Source: Macrococcus capreoli (lineage in GTDB: Bacteria > Bacillota > Bacilli > Staphylococcales > Staphylococcaceae). Taken from it: DNA of 55,362 nucleotides. The stretch lies in NCBI RefSeq assembly GCF_025628935.1, contig NZ_JAOTIS010000015.1:1-55362 (forward strand), in the 5' to 3' direction. Both the position numbers and the translations under genes were made by a program. The notes beneath the pieces are model-generated. The model worked only from the letters and a program-made list of their open reading frames with translations. It was not told the origin of the DNA and ran no database searches. Positions 24,168 to 33,621 of the stretch are shown here, in pieces. Within the stretch, counting starts at the first letter, position 1. Each line of letters opens with the position of its first letter.

Positions 24168-25080
24168 TACTGTCACCACCAATCATTTCAAAGAAACGCG
24201 CTTCCAGATTTACTTTCTCTCTATAAAAAGCATACATTGCAATTTGTGCTTGTGATAGCGCATGAATCATTTCAGGCACTTTCACTTCAGGTAATTTAAT
24301 ATGTAGTGCGTCATCGACGATTGAAGTATGTTCTACATAATCTAGTTGTATTAATAATTGCTGTGCTTTGTCTAACGGTGTCGCTTTCAATATGAATTGA
24401 TATTGTTCTACCGAAGTGGCATCGTTAACATCTTGTATCGTTACAAGTTGTCCATCTTTAATCACACAAATACGGTCGCACATCATTTCAATTTCTCCAA
24501 GTAAATGAGATGAAACGATGACTGCCACGCCTTCTTTTTCTGCTAAATTTCTAATATAATGCCTAATTTCCTTAATCCCTGCAGGATCCAGTCCATTTGT
24601 AGGTTCATCGAGAATTAACACAGAAGGTCGATGTAATATTGAAACTGCAATACCTAGTCTTTGACGCATCCCAAGAGAATATTGTCTTACTTTCATATGA
24701 ATCGCATCTGTCAAACCAACAAGTGCTACAACCTCATCTATGCGTTCTTTCGAAACGTTATCATTCATCTTAGCGAAGTGAACTAAATTGTCGTACCCTG
24801 AAAGAAATGGATAGAGTTCTGGGTTTTCAACAATCGCACCGACTTCCTTTATCACTTTCTTGAAATCTTTCTTAATATCATGTCCATTTATGTATATCGA
24901 GCCACTCGACACTTTATTAAGTCCGACGATCATACGTATAGTCGATGTCTTGCCGGCACCATTTGGCCCTAGAAATCCAAATACTTCTCCAGCGTTCACT
25001 GAAAAGCTTAAATCTTTAATAATATGCGCTTTCCCTTTGTATTTATTAACATTCTCTAGTCTCAATACTTCTCTCGACAT
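24160..25080 (-). CDS. ABC transporter ATP-binding protein
   Basis: This 306-aa ATPase has Walker A GPNGAGKTS, Q-loop 'VGAIVENPELYPFLSG', signature 'YSLGMRQRL', Walker B 'VLILDEPTNGLDP' and switch His 'SSHLLGE'. A C-terminal extension of about 90 residues is typical of BcrA/CcmA-type drug transport ATPases. It is the first gene of the pair. A promoter candidate on the minus strand is TTGTCA (25119-25124), 16 bp, TATTAT (25097-25102). GAGGG precedes the start. Confidence 0.92.
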   Translation of the reverse strand: MSREVLRLENVNKYKGKAHIIKDLSFSVNAGEVFGFLGPNGAGKTSTIRMIVGLNKVSSGSIYINGHDIKKDFKKVIKEVGAIVENPELYPFLSGYDNLVHFAKMNDNVSKERIDEVVALVGLTDAIHMKVRQYSLGMRQRLGIAVSILHRPSVLILDEPTNGLDPAGIKEIRHYIRNLAEKEGVAVIVSSHLLGEIEMMCDRICVIKDGQLVTIQDVNDATSVEQYQFILKATPLDKAQQLLIQLDYVEHTSIVDDALHIKLPEVKVPEMIHALSQAQIAMYAFYREKVNLEARFFEMIGGDSNA

Positions 25081-25192
25081 AAGAATCCCTCACTATATAA
25101 TAGATTATTATATAAGTATGACAAAGTTCGACGCTTTTTAGTGACAATCATTCATATTTGTGACGATATATTTCATATTCGCAACATAAAAA

Positions 25193-25222
25193 ACAGGATA
25201 GCACATGGCTATCCTGATTCTT
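25193..25222. terminator. Terminator after the ArcD-like antiporter gene
   Basis: AGGATAGC pairs with GCTATCCT, with A-rich left and T-rich right flanks. It lies between the ABC operon's upstream region and the stop of the antiporter gene at 25279. Confidence 0.6.
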
Positions 25223-25278
25223 GTTCATTTCATTAATACTTTATTAATACATAGTTTTATAATTTAAGTGTGTAAAAT

Positions 25279-26697
25279 TTAAAAACTTTCAATATTACCC
25301 GTTACAATAAAGTAGGCGCCAATTAATGTGAAGATTCCTAACACTACAAAGACAGCTTTATCAACACCTGTCACACTTCTATTATGTGTTTGTTGTACAC
25401 GACGATACACAAAAATCCCTGGGAAGAATAACATCATCGTTAATAATAAATATTCCATCCCCGCCGCAAATATTAACCAGACACTATAAACCGAAGCAAT
25501 TGCACCAATAACCTTCTGAGTAATTGATAATTGATGCTGCACACTATACTTTAACTGATAAAATGCACTAAAGGCATACGGTAATAATACAGCCGATGAA
25601 GCTAAACTGAATGCAAACTTATATGCTTTATCTGTGAATAACAGCGTGATAAAGAATGCCTGAATAATTAAGAACGTTACAAGCATTGCATTCACTGGTG
25701 CATTATTTCGATTATCTCGCCCAAACCATTCTGGGAAGATATCATCTTTCGCTGCTAAGTTCGGCACTTCCGCTGATAATAAAGACCATCCTAACCATGC
25801 ACCAATAACTGAAATCATTAAACCAATATTGATGAAATGTGCCCCCCAAGGTCCTACGATATGTGCCATAACTGCTGCCATCGATGGATTGCTTAAGTCA
25901 GCAATTTTATTTTGAATAATAACCCCTTGAGCTAATAAAGTAATCAAAATATATATAATTAATACACTCACTAAACCAATAATCGTTGCTTTCCCAACAT
26001 CGCTTCTCTTCTTTGCACGACTTGAGAATACAACCGCACCTTCTACACCTAAGAACGCCCATACTGTTACCATCATTGTGCTTTTAACTTGCGTCATCGT
26101 ATCGAAGAAATTAAATGACTTCTGAGCATTCCCTGTCATACCATAAAAGCCTGTCATAAATGTATCAAAGTTGAAGACGACAATCATTGTAATGATAAAG
26201 ACGAAGATTGGAATGAGCTTTGCAATTGTAACGACCATATTTACAAATGCCGCATTCTTAACACCTCTCGAAATTAATACAAATACACTCCACAATAAAA
26301 TTGATGCAAGAATAATACTCGGAACATTATGACCACCTTTAAACATCGGTATAAATGTACCAAGCGCAGTCATTAATAATGTACCGTATGCAACGTTACC
26401 AAGTAACGTGCTAAACCAGTATCCCCAAGCAGCATTGAAACCCATATAATCTCCAAATCCAGCTTTAGCATAACTATAAATTCCACCGTGTAAATCTGGT
26501 CTTACTCTTGTTAAGTTTTGAAGACTTAAACCTAATGTAATCATACCAATTCCGGTAATAATCCATCCAATAATTATTGAAAGTCCGCCAGAATGCGCAC
26601 CCATATCACTGATTAAGTTGAATGCACCGCCACCAATCATTGATCCTACTACCATTGCAACGAGTGCAAATAAACTTAATTTTTTATCGTTTCCCAC
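25279..26697 (-). CDS. Amino-acid antiporter of the ArcD/AdiC (APC) type
   Basis: This 472-aa membrane protein has 12-13 helices. The APC-superfamily signature at the first helix is 'MVVGSMIGGGAFNLISDM', followed by 'HGGIYSYAKAGFGDYMGF', which is characteristic of basic amino-acid/polyamine antiporters (arginine-ornithine type). No arginine deiminase genes lie beside it. The minus-strand promoter TTGTTA (26781-26786), 17 bp, TATTAT (26758-26763) has a cre-like element TTTAAAACGCTTACAA (26795-26810) just upstream, so catabolite control is plausible. Arginine/ornithine exchange is the best guess. Confidence 0.85.
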   Translation of the reverse strand: MGNDKKLSLFALVAMVVGSMIGGGAFNLISDMGAHSGGLSIIIGWIITGIGMITLGLSLQNLTRVRPDLHGGIYSYAKAGFGDYMGFNAAWGYWFSTLLGNVAYGTLLMTALGTFIPMFKGGHNVPSIILASILLWSVFVLISRGVKNAAFVNMVVTIAKLIPIFVFIITMIVVFNFDTFMTGFYGMTGNAQKSFNFFDTMTQVKSTMMVTVWAFLGVEGAVVFSSRAKKRSDVGKATIIGLVSVLIIYILITLLAQGVIIQNKIADLSNPSMAAVMAHIVGPWGAHFINIGLMISVIGAWLGWSLLSAEVPNLAAKDDIFPEWFGRDNRNNAPVNAMLVTFLIIQAFFITLLFTDKAYKFAFSLASSAVLLPYAFSAFYQLKYSVQHQLSITQKVIGAIASVYSVWLIFAAGMEYLLLTMMLFFPGIFVYRRVQQTHNRSVTGVDKAVFVVLGIFTLIGAYFIVTGNIESF

Positions 26698-26834
26698 GAA
26701 CTCTCACTCCGCTACTTTATTTTATATTTTTATACCCTTTTTAAACACCTAATATTTATAATAGTCAAAAAATTATCATATAACAAGCATATTTTTTAAA
26801 ACGCTTACAAAGACAATAAAATTTAATTAAAAAA

Positions 26835-26862
26835 GACTTACGCAATTATTCACGCGTAAGTC
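26835..26862 (-). terminator. Terminator left over from a decayed gene
   Basis: GACTTACGC pairs with GCGTAAGTC across a 10-base loop. On the minus strand it is followed by six T residues. It overlaps the 3' end of the gene fragment at 26846-26945. Confidence 0.65.
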
Positions 26863-26945
26863 TCGCTAAATTTTCAACTGCGATATAATCAATTTTCGTG
26901 TTAGAAAATGTTGATGTTTTAATGCGCCCAATTTAAATTCTGGAT
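26846..26945 (-). pseudogene. Fragment of a C-terminal coding region
   Basis: On the minus strand about 25 sense codons ('GRIKTSTFSNTKIDYIAVEN' then 'LARLTRE' and stop) read like the end of a real protein, with an in-frame stop upstream. The fragment ends in the hairpin at 26835-26862 as a genuine gene end would. I cannot name the family. Confidence 0.35.
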
Positions 26946-26973
26946 ACATCATACCTACCTTTGAATAGAAATT

Positions 26974-27204
26974 ATGCGTGAAGTTGAATTACCAGAAAAT
27001 CTCATTCGTATGGCCGTTCAATATATGGAATCATAAATTATCGGTACATGGTCAGAAGTAAAAGAGCAGTTAGACGCAATTGCTGAAGAATTACAAAACG
27101 AAGAAGTTATCATTACTTCTACACAACTTGAATTTGATTCACGTGTGGATTTCTATAAACAACCGCATATAAACTATACTGGTATAAAAACAACCTCTTT
27201 ATAA
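26974..27204 (+). pseudogene. Broken small gene with in-frame stop
   Basis: The frame from ATG 26974 reads 'MREVELPENLIRMAVQYMES', meets TAA at 27034, then continues in the same frame with protein-like sequence ('SEVKEQLDAIAEELQNEEVI', 'TSTQLEFDSRVDFYK') to 27204. No ribosome-binding site is evident. It is probably the degraded remnant of a small conserved protein; the family is not recognised. Confidence 0.5.
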
Positions 27205-27311
27205 AAAGGTGCAAAAACAAAATAAATACATTTTATAAAGCAATAAAAGAGAGATTTATGATACAATAATGATGCTAATATTACTATATTAAAATATAAT
27301 AGGAGGCTACT

Positions 27312-28454
27312 ATGACGAAACGTATTATGCCTTGGACCATCCCTGTTACCAGCGTTTTTATCTCTTTTTTTGTATCTATACCTGTAGTGCATGCGGGAGA
27401 ATTATCTCAAAAATTAGAATCGCAACATGACAAAATAAATAATGTGATTGATACGCATCAATCAAACATTAAACAACATGTTAATGATGTTGAAAATAAA
27501 ATTGAAGTTGCAAAAGAAGCCGTAGATTTAAATCATCAACAAATAGAACAACATGTCAATACTCTTAAGCATGATGTTACCAACGTTCATAACAAATTAA
27601 AAGAACAACATGACACAGTAACAAAGGATGTCAATGATGTTCATAATACATTAAAAGAACATCACAACCATGTTCATCAAACAGCTGAGACAATAAAAAA
27701 AGACATCGAAGAATACAAATCTGCAAAATCAACTGTAAAGCATGAACTTGATGGTAAATTAAAAGAAAAACAACAACATTTAAATGATATTATTAACCAA
27801 AAAGATAGGGTATCAATCCATACTGAACATTTGCCTAACATCGATATTAACAAGCGCTGGTTTAATGAAAAATACAAACATGCTGCCGATGTATTGTTTC
27901 AACAATTTGAAGAAAAAGTAATTGATCATTTACAATTCGAGCAAAAACTCATTCAATTAGTGACTGCTCAGCTTGAAGATTATATTAACGTGCATGAAAA
28001 TCGATTTAAATTATTAGATTTAATAGATAGTGGGTTTAATCTTTCGACACTTTCTGATAAAAATAAATCACTGATTGAACATCTACAACACTTGCACGAG
28101 ATTAATCAAATTTCAGATAATGCATTGAATACACGCGCATTAGAAATTATAAAGCATGATTTAAAAGAAAAAGGTGATTTATTAGAGCGTATCAACAATG
28201 AAATTGCTAATCACAATGATACTTCAGATTTGGACTTAAGTAGTGGATTCGCAGATACTTTTACTGATCGTTTCAATGATGTGCCTGTAACTAAACCGAC
28301 AACAGTAAATAACAACAGCTTAAATAAAACAAATCATTCACCTGCTTTACCTGATTCAGGCGAGAAACAAAATAAACCACTTATCATTGCTGGTGGAATC
28401 ATTTTATTATTAGGACTTCTTATGGTTATCCGTTCTAAGAAAAATAGAAAATAA
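27312..28454 (+). CDS. LPDSG-anchored coiled-coil surface protein
   Basis: This 380-aa secreted protein has a signal peptide at about 1-28 ('VVHA-GE'). Residues about 30-160 are heptad-like repeats rich in His, Asn, Lys and Asp ('KQHVNDVENKIEVAKEAV', 'EQHVNTLKHDVTNVHNKLK', 'KDVNDVHNTLKEHHNHVH'). A helical domain follows to about 305, then a Thr/Asn-rich linker and a sortase signal: LPDSG, a 20-residue hydrophobic helix and a basic tail 'RSKKNRK'. It should be linked to peptidoglycan by sortase A as a rod-like stalk. No homologue is recognised; an adhesin or structural role is inference. Confidence 0.85.
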   Translation: MTKRIMPWTIPVTSVFISFFVSIPVVHAGELSQKLESQHDKINNVIDTHQSNIKQHVNDVENKIEVAKEAVDLNHQQIEQHVNTLKHDVTNVHNKLKEQHDTVTKDVNDVHNTLKEHHNHVHQTAETIKKDIEEYKSAKSTVKHELDGKLKEKQQHLNDIINQKDRVSIHTEHLPNIDINKRWFNEKYKHAADVLFQQFEEKVIDHLQFEQKLIQLVTAQLEDYINVHENRFKLLDLIDSGFNLSTLSDKNKSLIEHLQHLHEINQISDNALNTRALEIIKHDLKEKGDLLERINNEIANHNDTSDLDLSSGFADTFTDRFNDVPVTKPTTVNNNSLNKTNHSPALPDSGEKQNKPLIIAGGIILLLGLLMVIRSKKNRK

Positions 28455-28498
28455 TGAAAATAATCCCCTCGATTTTCGCGGGGATTATTTTCATTATT
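28450..28498. terminator. Strong bidirectional terminator
   Basis: A 19-bp perfect inverted repeat (28450-28468 and 28480-28498, cores AATCCCC/GGGGATT) serves the surface-protein gene and the uidA operon. It overlaps the uidA stop codon. Confidence 0.9.
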
Positions 28499-30281
28499 TA
28501 TTTTTATAGTTGAAGTTAGGAATCTTTTGCCAACGTTCTCTAAAATAATGTGCTACTGCTTTCGGTTTTCTATCACGCGTGAAGATACCTTTTTTATTAC
28601 CTTGTACACGAATGTATCCATTACCTGTTTCAAAATCAGCAAAGTTCCACGCCTGTTCACCAACAAAATGAGGATATTGATCTACAATTTCATGATTTGC
28701 CTTATAATAATTCACTTGATATTCTTCAGTAAACATAATATCGTCGATCGCATGGTAACCTGGAATTGTGTCTGCTCCATATTCAGTAAACATGATTGGT
28801 TTACCTGGCTGACGCTTCGTCCATTCGTCCATTTCATGTTTCAATGCAACTTTCGCCGCTTCTAAATCACCTGACTGTGTATACCATCCGTAGTAGCGAT
28901 TCAGACAAAGTACATCAACTAAGTCTTGAACTTCACATACTTCTGGTTGTGCCATAAGTATCGTTACAATCGTTACTGGACGACGTTGTGGATCAAGCTC
29001 TTTAGCTAAATTAACAAATGGTTCAAAATATTCACGGGCACCTTTTTCATTCGAAGCTGGTTCATTTGCTACTGACCACATAACTACAGATGGATGGTTC
29101 TTATCACGCGCAATCAGTTCACGAATGACTTGTTCATGTGCGGCATGTGTTTGAATTCTTTCCCACGTATTACCCGTTGATGCGCCGCCTAAAGATACTA
29201 AGAAATTCAAATGAACGCCGACAGCTGTTGTTTCATCGATAACAACAATCCCTTGTCTATCTGCTAAGCGCATCATTTCTTCAGAATACGGATAATGTGC
29301 AGTTCTAAATGAGTTAGCCCCTATCCAGTTCATTAAATTGAAGTCCATTACATTCGCTACTTCATTAAATCCTCTGCCATGAAGATAAGTGTCTTCATGT
29401 TTTCCGAATCCTTTAAAATAAAATGGTTTATTATTAATCAGAAACTGACCGTCTTTTACTTCAACCGTTCGAATACCAAACGGTTCTAAATATTCATCAA
29501 CAATCTCTTCTTCATTCAGTAATGTTACTCTTAACTGATACATATAACCTTCTAAAGGTTCCCATAGATGTGCTTGAGGAACAGTTATTTGTCCAACTAA
29601 ACCAGTTGAACTTGCTACAATATTATTATCTTCATCAATCACTTCAACTTTTGTTTCATGTGAATCATTATTCGATATTATTTCATAATTTACAATACCA
29701 TCTTGTCCATTAATATTAGGAACAATAGTGATATCTTCTATATATGTTTTTGGTGTTGTATAGATTTTAACCGGACGATGAAGCCCTGCATAATTAAAGA
29801 AGTCAAAGTTCGGACTATTTTTCTTTTTCGTCAAACCATTCTCAGATATTTCTTCATAATTGCCAACCGGTAGTGTTGTATGATCTAATATATTATTCAC
29901 TGCCACAGTAAGGCGGTGTTTACCTACTTGTAACTCAGTAATATCAACCTCGAACGGCAGGAATCCACCTTTATGTCGAACCACTTCTTTTCCATCAATA
30001 TATACAATAGCTTCATGTGTCGCAGAACCAAATCTTAATACTTTACGCTCATCTTTAAGTAACTTAGATACAATAAAATCTCTTTCATACCAAACTGTAC
30101 CCACATGATTTCTGATTTCTGAAATAACACCCTGATCATTATAAGAGGCAGGTACAGCCATCACTTGATTTGTGCTTAACGGTTGAGATGGATCAATCAC
30201 TGCTTCTTTTTCTAATTGAAATGACCAAATACCGTTTAAATCTACAATATTTCTTGTTGTCGTTTGAATTGGATATAACAC
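28494..30281 (-). CDS. uidA: Beta-glucuronidase (GH2)
   Basis: This 595-aa enzyme hydrolyses beta-D-glucuronides in the cytosol; it has no signal peptide. A sugar-binding domain (about 10-180), an immunoglobulin-like domain (about 180-275) and a TIM barrel (about 276-590) follow in order. Acid/base E407 lies in 'WSVANEPAS' and nucleophile E500 in 'FTEYGAD'. The '[14 protein letters not shown]' segment carries the N-x-K pair that recognises the glucuronate carboxylate in bacterial GUS enzymes. The start is GTG behind AGGAGGT. It is the last gene of the uronate operon. The active-site loop after 'VGVHLN' looks short compared with E. coli GusA. Confidence 0.95.
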   Translation of the reverse strand: MLYPIQTTTRNIVDLNGIWSFQLEKEAVIDPSQPLSTNQVMAVPASYNDQGVISEIRNHVGTVWYERDFIVSKLLKDERKVLRFGSATHEAIVYIDGKEVVRHKGGFLPFEVDITELQVGKHRLTVAVNNILDHTTLPVGNYEEISENGLTKKKNSPNFDFFNYAGLHRPVKIYTTPKTYIEDITIVPNINGQDGIVNYEIISNNDSHETKVEVIDEDNNIVASSTGLVGQITVPQAHLWEPLEGYMYQLRVTLLNEEEIVDEYLEPFGIRTVEVKDGQFLINNKPFYFKGFGKHEDTYLHGRGFNEVANVMDFNLMNWIGANSFRTAHYPYSEEMMRLADRQGIVVIDETTAVGVHLNFLVSLGGASTGNTWERIQTHAAHEQVIRELIARDKNHPSVVMWSVANEPASNEKGAREYFEPFVNLAKELDPQRRPVTIVTILMAQPEVCEVQDLVDVLCLNRYYGWYTQSGDLEAAKVALKHEMDEWTKRQPGKPIMFTEYGADTIPGYHAIDDIMFTEEYQVNYYKANHEIVDQYPHFVGEQAWNFADFETGNGYIRVQGNKKGIFTRDRKPKAVAHYFRERWQKIPNFNYKNK

Positions 30282-30298
30282 ACTTATACCTCCTATTC

Positions 30299-31144
30299 TT
30301 ATACTCCTGAATATGCGTGGAATCCACCGTCTACAGGTAATACAACCCCGTTCACAAAGCTTGATGCTTGTTTAGATACTAAGAATAATAAAGCACCGAT
30401 TAATTCTTCTGGTTCACCGAAACGATTCATAGGTGTTGCTGCTAAGATTTTTTCAGTACGTGGTGTATTTGTTCCATCTTCATTTTTAAGTAATGCTCTG
30501 TTTTGATCTGTTAATAAGAATCCAGGTGCAATGGCATTTACACGTACATTTGTGTTTGCTAAATACACGCTTAACCATTCAGTGAAGTTACTTACTGCTG
30601 ATTTCGCACCACTGTATGCTGGAATTTTAGTTAGCGGTGTAAATGCGTTCATTGATGAGATATTAATGATTGTTGCATCTTCTAAACCAACCATATCTTG
30701 ACCAAATACTTGTGACGGTAAGAATGTACCTAAGAAGTTTAAGTCGAACACAAAGCCTACACCTTTTTCATCAAGGTCAAAGAATGATTTCATTTTTGAT
30801 TTCGTGCTTTCAGCTGTGTAATATTCATCATCTGTTGTTGCAGATGGGTGATTCCCACCTGCACCATTGATTAAAATGTCTACTTTGTCATATTTTTCAT
30901 TGATTTCTTTTCTAGCTGCTTCTAATTGCGCTTTATCTGTAACACTTGCGACAACTGATAATGCCTCTCCGCCTGCTGCTTTAATTTCTTCTGCTAACTT
31001 TTCTGCTGGTTCTGCACTTATGCCTAAAATGACAACATTTGCACCGCATTCAGCTAATGCACGTGACATATATGAACCAATCACACCTGCACCACCAGTA
31101 ACAACAGCTGTTTTACCTTTTAAGTCCACTTGAAATGGTAACAT
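30299..31144 (-). CDS. uxuB: SDR-type D-mannonate oxidoreductase (fructuronate reductase)
   Basis: This 281-aa short-chain dehydrogenase has '[17 protein letters not shown]' for NAD(P), '[12 protein letters not shown]', catalytic Ser in 'INISSMNAF' and Y-x3-K in 'YSGAKSA'. It resembles YjmF of Bacillus, which reduces D-fructuronate to D-mannonate and is unrelated to the long-chain UxuB of E. coli. Its ATG overlaps the uxuA stop by one base. The position between uxuA and uidA supports the role. Confidence 0.9.
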   Translation of the reverse strand: MLPFQVDLKGKTAVVTGGAGVIGSYMSRALAECGANVVILGISAEPAEKLAEEIKAAGGEALSVVASVTDKAQLEAARKEINEKYDKVDILINGAGGNHPSATTDDEYYTAESTKSKMKSFFDLDEKGVGFVFDLNFLGTFLPSQVFGQDMVGLEDATIINISSMNAFTPLTKIPAYSGAKSAVSNFTEWLSVYLANTNVRVNAIAPGFLLTDQNRALLKNEDGTNTPRTEKILAATPMNRFGEPEELIGALLFLVSKQASSFVNGVVLPVDGGFHAYSGV

Positions 31145-32199
31145 TATTTTTCCCCTCCGTTACTTTTCTTCACTGCTTCGTATAAACCGTTTAAATAAGT
31201 TGCACCTAATGCACGATCATATAAGCCGTAACCAGGTTTACCTGTTTCACCCCAAATCATGCGGCCGTGGTCCGGACGAATTGGTCCCTCGTAACCAAAG
31301 CTATGCATTGCTTTTACAACTTCATACATATCGATTGAGCCCGCTTCTGATAAGTGTGCTGATTCTTGGAATGATTTATCGCCCACTAACTTCACATTAC
31401 GTGCATGTACGAAGTTAACTCTGCCTTTTTTACCGAAGTATTCAAGCATTTCCGGGAAATTATTGTTTCTATCTGCACCTAATGATCCTGAACACATTGT
31501 TAAACCGTTGTATTTTGAATCATATAGGTTAATAAAGCGTTCTAAGTTTTCTTTATTTGTAATGATACGTGGTAAACCAAAGATGTTCCAAGGTGGATCA
31601 TCCGGATGGATCGCCATCAGAACATCTTCATCGGCTGCAACTGGAATAATTTTTTTAATGAAGTATTCAAGGTTTTCCCATAATTTTTCTTCGTCTACTT
31701 GTTTGTAATCATCGAATAAAGATTGTAAATCTTCTTTTGTATAACTTGAATCCCAACCTGGTAATGCTAATTCACCACTTAATGGGTCCATTTTCGCAAT
31801 ATCATTTTCATCGTAAATTAATGCTGTTGAACCATCTGGTAATTCATAGTCTAATTTTGAACGTGTCCAGTCAAAAATTGGCATAAAGTTATAACATACA
31901 ACTTTAATCCCTGCTTTACCTAAGTTACGTAATGTTTCACAGTAGTTCTCGATGTATTTGTCTCTTGTTGGTTTACCTAATTTAATATCTTCATGCACAG
32001 GTACAGATTCAATGACTGAAAGTTCTAAACCTGCTGCTTCGATTGTTGATTTTAAGTCGTTAATTTTTTCTAATGGCCAAACTTCTCCAACTGGAATATC
32101 ATAAATTGCTGATACGATACCTTTCATACCAGGAATCTGGCGAATGTATTCTAATGAGATCGGGTCATCTTTCCCGTACCATCTAAATGTCATTTTCAT
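31144..32199 (-). CDS. uxuA: Mannonate dehydratase
   Basis: This 351-aa enzyme of the xylose-isomerase-like TIM-barrel type dehydrates D-mannonate to 2-keto-3-deoxygluconate. Recognised segments are '[16 protein letters not shown]' at the N-terminus, '[17 protein letters not shown]', '[16 protein letters not shown]', 'VHARNV' and '[10 protein letters not shown]', which supply the metal and substrate ligands. AGGAGG precedes the start. It is fifth of seven genes in the operon. Confidence 0.96.
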   Translation of the reverse strand: MKMTFRWYGKDDPISLEYIRQIPGMKGIVSAIYDIPVGEVWPLEKINDLKSTIEAAGLELSVIESVPVHEDIKLGKPTRDKYIENYCETLRNLGKAGIKVVCYNFMPIFDWTRSKLDYELPDGSTALIYDENDIAKMDPLSGELALPGWDSSYTKEDLQSLFDDYKQVDEEKLWENLEYFIKKIIPVAADEDVLMAIHPDDPPWNIFGLPRIITNKENLERFINLYDSKYNGLTMCSGSLGADRNNNFPEMLEYFGKKGRVNFVHARNVKLVGDKSFQESAHLSEAGSIDMYEVVKAMHSFGYEGPIRPDHGRMIWGETGKPGYGLYDRALGATYLNGLYEAVKKSNGGEK

Positions 32200-32211
32200 A
32201 ACGAGTTCCTC

Positions 32212-33609
32212 CTAAATTAATTTAAAGTAGTTATACGCATTGTTATAACTTATATTTTTAATCATTCTTTCTAATAAAGCATCGTCATTTGGGACTTCAC
32301 CTAATTCAACGAGTTGTCCGATATGTGTACATAAAATGCGTCTGAAATAGTCATGTCTTGAGTAAGATAAGAAACTTCTTGAATCTGTTAACATACCGAC
32401 AAAATGCATGAGCATTCCTTGATCTGATAAAGATGCCATTTGATTTAACATGCCGCGTTTTGTATCGTTGAACCACCATCCAGCACCGTGCTGAACTTTA
32501 CTTTTCACACCAGGTGCTTGGAAGTTGGCGATCGTTGTTGTGACGATATCGTTATAAATTGGATTTAAGTTATACAATATTGTCTTAGGTAATTTATCTT
32601 CAGTTGCTAACATATTTAAGATGTTATTTAAATGATAAGCAACATTGCTTTGATCGTTGATTGAATCATATCCTGTATCTCTTCCTAAAGCTTTGAATTG
32701 ACGTGTATTGTTGTTACGAATCGCACCGAAGTGAATTTGCATTGTCCAGTCAAGTTCATGATATTTTGTTCCTAAATTAAACAATAAGTAAGTTTGGAAT
32801 TGACCCATTTCTTGATGTGAGATACTTTCGTTGTTTAGTGCTTTTTTGAAAATTGCTTGAATCGCTTCTTCTGAATAAGTCTGATAGTTCAATTCACCAA
32901 TGCCATGGTCAGCAAGCTTTGAACCTTTACTATGGAAGTAGTCAATTCTTTTGTGTAATGCTTCAATGAATGCATCAGCCGTTGTAATTTGGTGTGTGAT
33001 TGCTTCTAAACTTTCAACAAATACTTTGAATGATGATTCTTGAATATTAAATGCATCATCTGGACGAAATGCTGGCAATACTGCTGCTGATAATGCTTGT
33101 GCTTTAATTGCATCATGTTCTTCTAAATGATCTAACGGGCCATCTGTTGTACAAATTAATTTAACGTTAGATTGTTGAATCAACGATTGTGTTGTCACAT
33201 GATTGTCTTTTAAATATTGATTTGCTTGATGATAAATGGCTTCCGCATTTTCTTTAGTAAGTAATTCATCGATGCCGAAGTACATTTTTAATTCTAATTG
33301 TGACCAATGGTAAAGTGGATTACCGATTGCATTCTCTAATGTTTCAGCCCATTTGATAAACTTTTCAAGCGGTGCTGCGTTTCCTGTGATAAATTGTTCA
33401 TCAATACCTTGTGCACGCATTGCACGCCATTTGTAATGGTCGCCACCTAACCAAAGTTCTGTAATGTTATCAAAGTGATGATTATCTCGGATTAACTTTG
33501 GATCTAAATGACAGTGGTAATCATAAATCGGCATGTCTTTTGCATAATCATGATATAAATGCTTTGCTGTTTCATTTTGTAACATGAAATCTTTATGAAT
33601 AAAGCTCAT
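32212..33609 (-). CDS. uxaC: Uronate isomerase
   Basis: This 465-aa amidohydrolase-superfamily enzyme converts D-glucuronate to D-fructuronate (and galacturonate to tagaturonate). The metal-binding 'YHCHL' is near residue 32, with 'CTTDGPLDHLEEH' and 'GMLTDSRSFLSYSRHDYFRRILC' near the end, all typical of UxaC. AAGGAGGG precedes the start. It starts the intracellular pathway that ends with kdgK/kdgA. Confidence 0.97.
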   Translation of the reverse strand: MSFIHKDFMLQNETAKHLYHDYAKDMPIYDYHCHLDPKLIRDNHHFDNITELWLGGDHYKWRAMRAQGIDEQFITGNAAPLEKFIKWAETLENAIGNPLYHWSQLELKMYFGIDELLTKENAEAIYHQANQYLKDNHVTTQSLIQQSNVKLICTTDGPLDHLEEHDAIKAQALSAAVLPAFRPDDAFNIQESSFKVFVESLEAITHQITTADAFIEALHKRIDYFHSKGSKLADHGIGELNYQTYSEEAIQAIFKKALNNESISHQEMGQFQTYLLFNLGTKYHELDWTMQIHFGAIRNNNTRQFKALGRDTGYDSINDQSNVAYHLNNILNMLATEDKLPKTILYNLNPIYNDIVTTTIANFQAPGVKSKVQHGAGWWFNDTKRGMLNQMASLSDQGMLMHFVGMLTDSRSFLSYSRHDYFRRILCTHIGQLVELGEVPNDDALLERMIKNISYNNAYNYFKLI

Positions 33610-33621
33610 GTAATTCCCTCC

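Larger units (their letters stand above)
26698..27311. other. Intergenic region with decayed genes
   Basis: This 614-bp stretch holds the antiporter promoter and cre-like site (26758-26810). It also holds a hairpin terminator (26835-26862), a minus-strand gene fragment (26846-26945), a plus-strand frame with an internal stop (26974-27204), and the promoter and ribosome-binding site (AGGAGG) of the surface-protein gene. Confidence 0.6.

Noticed and set aside
23226-25080. ABC pair as the PSM exporter Pmt
   Set aside because: It lies near the PSM genes, but there is only one ATPase and one permease, whereas Pmt has two of each, so the name is not justified by sequence alone.
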